5,012 bases of DNA from Rhodoblastus sp964425315 (lineage in GTDB: Bacteria > Pseudomonadota > Alphaproteobacteria > Rhizobiales > Beijerinckiaceae): positions 1 through 5,012 of the forward strand of contig CAYRNB010000148.1 of the NCBI GenBank assembly GCA_964425315.1, in the 5' to 3' direction. The notes beneath the pieces were generated by a model, which was given only the letters and a program-made list of their open reading frames with translations, was not told the origin of the DNA and made no database searches. Made by a program: the position numbers and the translations under genes. Each line of letters starts with the position of its first letter. The stretch's first letter is position 1. Below are positions 1-5,012 of the stretch, piece after piece.

Positions 1-232
1 GCAGCGAGATGATCAGGGAAAGCCACATGAACAGATTCACGCGCGCATACGCCTTCTTGTCCAGGCCCACGAGGCCGCCGGGAGCAAGCCGCTCCGCGGC
101 TTCCGTCAGGATAGCGTCGGGACCGCCAGCCGCAACGTCGAGGCGGAAGCGCGCCGCCAGCCGCCCGGCCGCAGCGACGCGGCTCTCGACCGCGACCTTT
201 GCTCTGCCCTGATTTTGTTGATGGTGATCAAT
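1..232 (-). CDS. 5' part of an unidentified leftward gene, possible membrane protein (partial, start unresolved)
   Basis: A minus-strand frame is open from 241 (stop TAG at 244-242) to the left edge. From 208 to 2, 56 of 69 codons end in G or C, and the peptide looks natural (for example LAARFRLDVAAGG, then LVGLDKKAYARVNLFMWLSL), so I believe it is coding. The residues at the left edge, VNLFMWLSLIISL, look like the beginning of a membrane segment after a cytoplasmic N-terminal stretch of about 60 residues. No ATG, GTG or TTG occurs in frame before a GTG at 70-68, which would remove most of the convincing coding sequence. An ATT at 232-230 is the nearest unusual start; a TTG at 231-229 is in another frame and reaches a stop after about 42 codons. 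The gene may use a rare start, carry a frameshift, or be a 5'-damaged remnant. I do not recognise the family. The gene is divergent from the large sensor gene. Confidence 0.45.
   Translation of the reverse strand, partial: MDHHQQNQGRAKVAVESRVAAAGRLAARFRLDVAAGGPDAILTEAAERLAPGGLVGLDKKAYARVNLFMWLSLIISL
218..231. promoter_or_regulatory. FNR/FixK-type binding site (perfect TTGAT-N4-ATCAA palindrome)
   Basis: TTGATGGTGATCAA matches all ten fixed bases of the consensus TTGAT-N4-ATCAA bound by FNR, FixK, FnrN and Anr regulators of the CRP/FNR family, which respond to low oxygen. It lies in the short non-coding gap between two divergent genes. Its centre (224.5) is about 41.5 bases upstream of position 266, the spacing typical of class II FNR-activated promoters, and a -10-like hexamer lies at 255-260. 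The site is also just upstream of, or overlaps, the uncertain start of the leftward gene, so it could affect that gene too. The sequence match is direct; the regulator and direction are inferred. Confidence 0.6.
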
Positions 233-254
233 GCCAGCGACCTACATATTTTCG

Positions 255-260
255 TATCAA
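255..260 (+). promoter_or_regulatory. candidate -10 element of the sensor-kinase promoter
   Basis: TATCAA shares four of six bases with TATAAT. It would place the transcription start near 266-267, which puts the FNR/FixK-type box at about -41.5 to -42.5 and leaves a leader of about 28 bases before the GTG start. No good -35 hexamer is present, as expected if an activator bound at -41.5 replaces it. The assignment rests on spacing. On the opposite strand the same bases read TTGATA, which could instead be a -35 for the leftward gene. Confidence 0.3.
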
Positions 261-281
261 CGTCTTATTCCCCTGTTCCGC

Positions 282-285
282 AGGA
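282..285 (+). promoter_or_regulatory. Shine-Dalgarno sequence that favours the GTG start at 295
   Basis: AGGA ends 9 bases before GTG 295-297, a normal spacing. The same motif is 18 bases from the next in-frame start, ATG 304-306, which is too far. No other purine-rich motif precedes ATG 304. A TTG at 199 opens the frame further upstream, but only 14 of the 35 codons between 199 and 303 end in G or C, unlike the gene body, so that extension is probably not translated. Confidence 0.45.
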
Positions 286-294
286 TGTGATTGC

Positions 295-3200
295 GTGCAA
301 TTCATGGCCAATACTGCCGACAGCGGCGGACCTTCGCTGCTCCATACTCCGGTTTGCGCCATCGGCGCCTCCGCCGGCGGCCTGCCGGCGTTGCGGGAGT
401 TTTTCTCTCATCTCGGCCCCCATCCCGGCGCGGCCTTCGTGGTCATCGTCCATCTGGCGCCGGAACAACCGAGTTCCTTAAGCGAAATCCTGTCTACGGC
501 GACCGCCATGCCGGTTGAGGCGGTCGCGCAAGAGGCGCGGCTCAAGCCGAATTGCGTCTATGTCATCCCGCCCGACCGCGAATTGGTCATCCAGGGCGAC
601 GAGATCAAGGCCCGGCCGTTCAGCGAGCCGCGCGGGCGTCGCCATCCGATCGACCTGTTCTTCGAATCCGTCGCCGCAGCGCGGGCCGACAGCGTGGCAA
701 TCGTGCTCAGCGGCTCGGGTTCGGACGGAGCGAGCGGCGTTCGCGCCGTCAGACAGGCCGGCGGCATGGTTTTCGTCCAGGATCCCGGCGAGGCGGAATT
801 CTCGATGATGCCGGATCACGCCATCGCGTCCGGCGTCGTCGATTTCGTCGGCCCGGCGGCGGAGATCGCGGCGAGACTCGCCGAAACCCTGCGCGGCGGC
901 GAAGCCTTTCGGCGCATGGACAAAAAGGAAATGGAGGAAAATCTCGGCCGCATCCTCGCCTTCCTGCGCCAGCGCGTCGGCCACGATTTTTCCAGCTACA
1001 AGCAGGCGACCGTCCTGCGCCGCATTTCCCGGCGCATGCAGGTCGCCCGCAAACCCGACATGGCCGCCTATTATCGCTACCTCGTGGAGCAGCCGGAAGA
1101 GGCGCAGGCGCTGCTGGCCGACCTGCTGATTTCAGTCACCGCCTTCTTTCGCGATCCCGAATCCTTCGCCGCGCTGGCCAAAAAGGCGGCGGCGCCGATC
1201 CTCGATGCGGTGGAGGGCGAGGGTCCCATCCGCGCGTGGGTGGTCGGCTGCGCCACCGGCGAGGAAGCCTATAGCCTCGGCATCCTCCTGCTGGAGGAGG
1301 CGGAAAGGCGCGGACTCCATCCCTCGATCCAGATTTTCGCCAGCGACATCGACGAGGACGCCCTGGCGGTGGCGCGCGACGGCCGCTATCCGGGATCGAT
1401 CCGCGCCCAGGTTTCGCAAGAACGCCTGCGGCGCTTTTTCATCGCCGACGGCGACGATTTCCGCGTCCGCAAGGAGTTGCGCGACCTCGTGCTGTTCGTG
1501 TCGCACAGCGCGCTGAAGGACCCCCCCTTCATCAAGCTCGACCTCATCGCCTGCCGCAACGTCTTGATTTATTTGCAGCGCGAGCTGCAACGCCAGCTCC
1601 TCAGCCTTTTTCAATATGCGCTCAAACCGGGCGGCTATCTGTTTCTCGGTTCGGCCGAGACGGTTGAGATCGCGCCGGGCGCCTTCAGGCCCATCGACCG
1701 CGAGGCGCGGATTTTCGCGCCGATGCCGCAAGCGCAGAAGATCGCCCCCTTGCTGCCGCAGCTCGCCTTCGGTCGCCATAGCCATGTTGACGAAGAATTG
1801 CGGCCTGCAGGCCGCGAGCCGCCTCCCGGCGGCCGGCAGGCCCACGCCGCCAGCCTCGAATATGCGGCGCCGCCGAGCGTTCTCGTGGACGGCGTGGGCC
1901 GGATCGTCCATCTTTCCGCCGGGGCCGGCCGTTTCCTGTCAGCGCCGGAGGGCAGGTTCACCGCGGAGATAGCGGCGCAAGTGCGGCCGGAATTGCGCGT
2001 CGATTTGAAACTCGCCCTGCAATGCGCGCTGGAAAAGGGCCAATCGACGCTGACGCGGCCGGTCGCCGTCGCCTTCAACGGCCATTGCCGCCTGGTCGCC
2101 CTGCATGTCGCGCCCGCGCGCGAGGGCGGCGGCCAGGCCCTGGTCCTCTTTCTCGACGCTGGAGAGGCCCCGGAGAGCGAGGCGCCCCTTCGCGACGAGG
2201 ACGTCAACCGCGACGAGGTCATCCGCCTGCGCCAGGAGCTGAGTGCGGCCCAGGACCGGCTGAACGCCAGCCGCCAGGAGCAGGAGGAGGCGACCCAGGA
2301 ATTACTCGCCGCCAACGAGGAATTGCAGTCGATCAACGAGGAATATCGCTCGACCGCCGAGGAGCTGGAAACCAGCAAGGAGGAATTGCAGTCGCTGAAC
2401 GAGGAATTGCAGACCTTGAACAGCGAATTGAAGAGCAAGCTGGAGACGATCTCCGCCGCGCATAACGATCTGGAAAACCTGATCGCCGCGACCGAAATCG
2501 CCACCATCTTCCTCGACGCCGATTTCAAGATCCGGATGTTCACGCCGGTTGTCGCCAAATATTTTTCCGTCGCCGAGGGCGACGTCGGACGCGCCATCAC
2601 CGATTTCAGCCGAAATCTCGACTATCCCGGCCTCGAACAGGATGCGACGCAGGTGCTGAAAAGCCTCATTCCGATCGAGCGCGAAATCGAGACGACGGAG
2701 GGCGGCTGGCTGCTGGCGCGGGTGCGCCCCTATCGGACCCTCGACCACCGGATCAGCGGCCTCGTGCTGACTCTTTCCGACATCACGAGGCTGAAACGCA
2801 CGGAGCAGGAGCTCGCGGAGGAGTTGAAGGCGCTGACGCGGCTGCACGATCTCAGTACGATGGTTTTCGAAACAGGCAAGCTGGCCGAGCCGCTCTCCGA
2901 ATTCCTCGACGCCGCGATCGACCTGCTCAAGGCTGATCGCGGCACTATCCAGCTTCTCGACGAGAAGAGCGGGATGCTGCGCATCGCCGAGCAGCGCGGT
3001 TTCGATCAGCCATTCCTCGACTATTTCGCCGAGGTGGCTGTTGGCGACGCCAGCTCCTGCGGTCTGGCCTTGGCCGCGGGCGCGCCGGTGACGATCGGCG
3101 ATGTCGAAGCCGAACCATCCATCGCGCCGAGCCGCCAGGCGATGTTGTCGGCCAGCGCGCGCGCGGCGATTTCGACCCCGTTGCGTTGCACCTCGGGACA

Positions 3201-4458
3201 GGTTCTCGGCGTCCTCTCCGTGTATTTTCGCGCGCCTCGAACTTTTGCCGACCGCGACAAAAGGGTCGCCCAAATTTGCGCCCGGCGGGTGGCCGACGCC
3301 ATAAACGCCCATCAGCTGCGCGAGAAAGTGCTGGCGGCGGACCAGCGCAAGGACGAGTTTCTGGCGACTCTGGCGCATGAATTGCGCAATCCGCTGGCGC
3401 CTATCGTCAACGCCTTGCAAGTCTTGAAGCGTCCCGGCCTGGGCGCCGACGAGGTCGAGCGGCTGCGCGCCATGATGGGGCGGCAGGCGTCCCATCTCAA
3501 ACGTCTCGTCGACGATCTGCTCGACGTTTCGCGCATCGCGCAAGGCAAGATCGAATTGCGCCTCGGAATCGTCGATTTAAACGCGCTCGCGCGCGAGGCG
3601 GCTGAGGCGGCGCAGTCTTCCTTCGGCGAGAAGCGTGACCTGCGCCTTTCGCTCGCCGCCGAGGCGCTGAATGTCCATGGCGACCGGGTGCGCCTCGCCC
3701 AGGTTCTGGTCAATCTTCTCAATAACGCCGCGAAATATACCCCGCCGAGCGGCCGCATCGAACTCGCGACAGGACGCAACGAGGAATACGCTGTCGTGAC
3801 CGTGCGCGACAATGGCGCGGGCATGTCGCCCGAGGCCGTCCCGCATGTTTTCGAGCTCTTTTACCAGCGCGGGCGCGACAGCGGCCGACCGGCGGATGGC
3901 GCCGGAATCGGCCTTTCGCTCGCGCAAAACCTCATCGCGCTGCACGGCGGCGATATAAGGGCGGCCAGCGAGGGACTCGGCAAGGGCAGCACCTTCACCG
4001 TGCTTTTGCCGCTCGTCGCCGCGACGCCGCCCGCCAAAGCGAAGAAAGCGCGCTCGACGGCTTCGGCGCGGGCGCGCCGCGTGCTGATCGTTGATGACAA
4101 TGAGGACGTCGCCAACAGTTTCGCTTTGGTTCTGGACGAGTTTTTTCCCGAGGTCCGCGTCGTTTACGACGGCGCGTCGGCGCTCGCGGCCATCGCCGAA
4201 TTCCGGCCGGATATCGCCTTTATCGACATCGGCATGCCGGAAATGGACGGTTACGAGACCGCCCGGCGAATCCGCCGGATTCCGGAAGGGCGCGACGTGC
4301 CGCTGATCGCCTTGAGCGGCTGGGGGCGGGACGAGGACCGCAAGAAGAGCGCCGCGGCCGGCTTCGACCGCCATATGGTCAAGCCCGCGGATATCGACGA
4401 GCTACAGGATCTGCTGACATCGACCCCGCCCACTGAGGGAAAGGCGCCGACCACCTAA
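295..4458 (+). CDS. CheB-CheR-PAS-GAF hybrid histidine kinase with C-terminal receiver
   Basis: A soluble signalling protein of about 1387 residues (numbered from GTG 295), with no signal peptide or membrane segment. Domains in order: CheB methylesterase about 19-198, with GASAGG and triad candidates S26, H53 and D144; CheR methyltransferase about 215-478, with VTAFFRD, the SAM-binding GCATGEEAYS near 318-327, SDID near 350-353 and ACRNVLIYL near 419-427; a PAS-like segment about 520-620; a coiled coil about 635-730; PAS about 721-831 ending in SDITRLK; GAF about 848-1006; HisKA with HELRNP and phospho-acceptor H1028; HATPase with N box (N1144), DNGAG (1172-1176) and GAGIGLSL (1202-1209); receiver with D1267/D1268, phospho-acceptor D1311, S1341 and K1363. 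The CheB part lacks the N-terminal receiver of classical CheB. Fused CheB/CheR kinases are a known class whose methylation targets are mostly unknown. It likely autophosphorylates at H1028, passes phosphate to D1311, and may act on an Hpt protein or receptor elsewhere. GTG 295 was chosen for its Shine-Dalgarno spacing; ATG 304 (1384 residues) is the alternative. The gene stands alone, divergent from the left gene and convergent with the secretion adaptor. Confidence 0.95.
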   Translation: MQFMANTADSGGPSLLHTPVCAIGASAGGLPALREFFSHLGPHPGAAFVVIVHLAPEQPSSLSEILSTATAMPVEAVAQEARLKPNCVYVIPPDRELVIQGDEIKARPFSEPRGRRHPIDLFFESVAAARADSVAIVLSGSGSDGASGVRAVRQAGGMVFVQDPGEAEFSMMPDHAIASGVVDFVGPAAEIAARLAETLRGGEAFRRMDKKEMEENLGRILAFLRQRVGHDFSSYKQATVLRRISRRMQVARKPDMAAYYRYLVEQPEEAQALLADLLISVTAFFRDPESFAALAKKAAAPILDAVEGEGPIRAWVVGCATGEEAYSLGILLLEEAERRGLHPSIQIFASDIDEDALAVARDGRYPGSIRAQVSQERLRRFFIADGDDFRVRKELRDLVLFVSHSALKDPPFIKLDLIACRNVLIYLQRELQRQLLSLFQYALKPGGYLFLGSAETVEIAPGAFRPIDREARIFAPMPQAQKIAPLLPQLAFGRHSHVDEELRPAGREPPPGGRQAHAASLEYAAPPSVLVDGVGRIVHLSAGAGRFLSAPEGRFTAEIAAQVRPELRVDLKLALQCALEKGQSTLTRPVAVAFNGHCRLVALHVAPAREGGGQALVLFLDAGEAPESEAPLRDEDVNRDEVIRLRQELSAAQDRLNASRQEQEEATQELLAANEELQSINEEYRSTAEELETSKEELQSLNEELQTLNSELKSKLETISAAHNDLENLIAATEIATIFLDADFKIRMFTPVVAKYFSVAEGDVGRAITDFSRNLDYPGLEQDATQVLKSLIPIEREIETTEGGWLLARVRPYRTLDHRISGLVLTLSDITRLKRTEQELAEELKALTRLHDLSTMVFETGKLAEPLSEFLDAAIDLLKADRGTIQLLDEKSGMLRIAEQRGFDQPFLDYFAEVAVGDASSCGLALAAGAPVTIGDVEAEPSIAPSRQAMLSASARAAISTPLRCTSGQVLGVLSVYFRAPRTFADRDKRVAQICARRVADAINAHQLREKVLAADQRKDEFLATLAHELRNPLAPIVNALQVLKRPGLGADEVERLRAMMGRQASHLKRLVDDLLDVSRIAQGKIELRLGIVDLNALAREAAEAAQSSFGEKRDLRLSLAAEALNVHGDRVRLAQVLVNLLNNAAKYTPPSGRIELATGRNEEYAVVTVRDNGAGMSPEAVPHVFELFYQRGRDSGRPADGAGIGLSLAQNLIALHGGDIRAASEGLGKGSTFTVLLPLVAATPPAKAKKARSTASARARRVLIVDDNEDVANSFALVLDEFFPEVRVVYDGASALAAIAEFRPDIAFIDIGMPEMDGYETARRIRRIPEGRDVPLIALSGWGRDEDRKKSAAAGFDRHMVKPADIDELQDLLTSTPPTEGKAPTT
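1800..1833. repeat. two adjacent strong inverted repeats in an interdomain linker
   Basis: Positions 1800-1815 form a perfect 16-base palindrome, GCGGCCTGCAGGCCGC. Two bases later, 1818-1833 form a 6-bp stem (GCCGCC / GGCGGC) with a TCCC loop. Both lie inside the hybrid-kinase gene, over codons 502-513, in the proline- and glycine-rich linker between the CheR domain and the PAS-like segment. They could fold in mRNA. High-GC coding sequence makes short palindromes common, but a 16-base perfect one followed at once by a second hairpin is notable. Confidence 0.5.
2296..2442 (+). repeat. seven in-register 21-base heptad repeats encoding a coiled coil
   Basis: Seven consecutive 21-base units encode QELLAAN, EELQSIN, EEYRSTA, EELETSK, EELQSLN, EELQTLN and SELKSKL (residues 668-716). 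The third position, and often the sixth, is hydrophobic, giving the 3-4 spacing of a parallel coiled coil. Similarity is also visible in DNA: a 15-base identical string occurs at 2317-2331 and 2380-2394, exactly three units apart, and its first 12 bases recur at 2401-2412. This segment joins the CheR/PAS-like half to the PAS-GAF-kinase half and probably sets the dimer. Related glutamate- and leucine-rich helices are usual in this protein class. Confidence 0.8.
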
Positions 4459-4461
4459 ACC

Positions 4462-4477
4462 GTCCGGCCCACCGGAT
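4462..4477. terminator. small hairpin in the convergent gap, possible weak terminator
   Basis: TCCGG (4463-4467) and CCGGA (4472-4476) pair around a CCCA loop, and a G-T pair at 4462/4477 extends the stem to 6 bp. It sits in the 36-base gap between two converging stop codons, where a shared terminator would be expected. No T run follows on the plus strand, and only TTT follows the stem on the minus strand, so intrinsic termination would be weak. Confidence 0.3.
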
Positions 4478-4494
4478 GATATTCGTGAAATCCC

Positions 4495-5012
4495 TCACCT
4501 TTCCTTCATTGCGTCGGAAGCGGTTTCGACGAGTGGGGAGAAGATATATTCGAGGATGCGGCGTTTTCCGGTGGCGATTTCGACCGAGACGGCCATGCCG
4601 GGCCTGAGCGGCATTTTCTTGCCGTCGATGTCCATGCTCGTACGCTCCGGCTTGAGCGTCACCGGAAAAACCAGATTCTGTGTGTGCTGCGCGCCGGCGA
4701 ACATTTTGTCTTTCGGCGCGCGCGACGCGTCGGCTTCGTTCAGCCGGGCGTCGGGCTCGGGAATGGCGTCGCTCGCCACCCGCGTCACCTTCGCCGGCAG
4801 CACGCCATAGCGCGTAAAGGGGAAAGCGGCGATCTTCACCACCGCCTTCTGCCCGGGCTTGACGAAGCCGACGTCCTTATTGGCGAGATAGGCCTCAATC
4901 TCCAACGACGCCCCTGCCGGCACGATGCGCATTAATTCGTCGCCGGCGCCGACCACTTGGCCGATCGTCGTCACCGAGAGGCCATAGACCGTGCCGTCGA
5001 TCGGGCTTTTCA
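4495..5012 (-). CDS. HlyD-family type I secretion periplasmic adaptor, C-terminal part
   Basis: The last 171 residues of a membrane fusion protein that links an inner-membrane ABC exporter to an outer-membrane TolC-type channel across the periplasm. The visible part opens with SPIDGTVYGLSV, the second half of the biotinyl-lipoyl-like domain, followed by GQVVGAGDELMRIVP and IEAYLANKDVGFVKPGQ, typical of the adaptor beta-barrel region. It ends with RPGMAVSVEIATGKRRILEY and a short C-terminal helix (IFSPLVETASDAMKER), the usual end of HlyD/PrtE/LapC-like adaptors. The stop TGA is at 4497-4495. The N-terminal membrane anchor and coiled-coil hairpin lie beyond the right edge, where the ABC ATPase gene is also expected. 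Downstream the gene converges on the hybrid kinase, 36 bases away, so no TolC gene follows it directly. The substrate cannot be deduced. Confidence 0.93.
   Translation of the reverse strand, partial: KSPIDGTVYGLSVTTIGQVVGAGDELMRIVPAGASLEIEAYLANKDVGFVKPGQKAVVKIAAFPFTRYGVLPAKVTRVASDAIPEPDARLNEADASRAPKDKMFAGAQHTQNLVFPVTLKPERTSMDIDGKKMPLRPGMAVSVEIATGKRRILEYIFSPLVETASDAMKER

Noticed and set aside
9..212. Plus-strand reading frame of 67 codons
   Set aside because: The peptide is a mix of Arg, Ala, Ser and Pro typical of an antisense shadow in high-GC DNA, and the opposite strand carries a better coding frame.
199..294. N-terminal extension of the hybrid kinase from TTG 199
   Set aside because: Codons 199-303 have low G/C at third positions, it would run through the regulatory region, and the CheB fold begins shortly after 304.
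291..300. Short inverted repeat TTGC-GT-GCAA over the GTG start
   Set aside because: Four-base arms are too short to claim an operator, and it does not match a family I recognise.
3155..3165. Alternating GC tract with Z-DNA potential
   Set aside because: Only 11 bases within Ala/Arg codons; expected in such GC-rich coding sequence.
2302..3543. Long minus-strand frame of 413 codons antisense to the kinase gene
   Set aside because: It mirrors the codon bias of the real gene, shows no recognisable domain, and the plus strand encodes clear PAS, GAF and HisKA motifs over the same bases.
3586..3597. 12-base palindrome CTCGCGCGCGAG
   Set aside because: It lies within conserved kinase coding sequence with no paired neighbour or linker context, so it is probably a result of Leu-Ala-Arg-Glu codons.

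Overview
The base composition is GC-rich, third codon positions are G/C-biased, and protein-level features (a CheB/CheR hybrid kinase, a HlyD-type secretion adaptor, and a perfect FNR/FixK-type box) fit a proteobacterium, probably an alphaproteobacterium of the Rhizobiales type. That placement is inferred from style and gene content; no marker gene is present.

Layout: (1) 1 to about 232: the start of a leftward gene that leaves the window. Its frame has strong coding bias but no ordinary start codon in its first part. (2) About 209-294: a short, AT-richer divergent intergenic region with a perfect TTGAT-N4-ATCAA palindrome, a plausible -10 element and a Shine-Dalgarno sequence. (3) 295-4458: one very large gene filling most of the window. 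It encodes a soluble chemotaxis-like fusion: CheB methylesterase, CheR methyltransferase, PAS-like segment, long coiled coil, PAS, GAF, HisKA/HATPase histidine kinase and a C-terminal receiver. All catalytic signatures I could check are intact. (4) 4459-4494: a 36-base convergent gap with a small hairpin. (5) 4495-5012, minus strand: the C-terminal part of a HlyD-family type I secretion adaptor whose start lies beyond the right edge.

How they may work together: the hybrid protein could couple ligand or redox sensing (PAS, GAF) to phosphorelay output and to methylation/demethylation of a receptor or other protein encoded elsewhere; no methyl-accepting protein or Hpt protein is in the window. 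The FNR/FixK-type box lies about 41.5 bases upstream of a plausible transcription start, which would make the gene oxygen-responsive. The secretion adaptor is transcribed towards the kinase and is probably an unrelated operon.

The fusion belongs to a known architectural class, so I do not claim a wholly new system. The most useful new leads are the perfect anaerobox-like site, the paired hairpins at an interdomain linker, and the unresolved start of the left gene.
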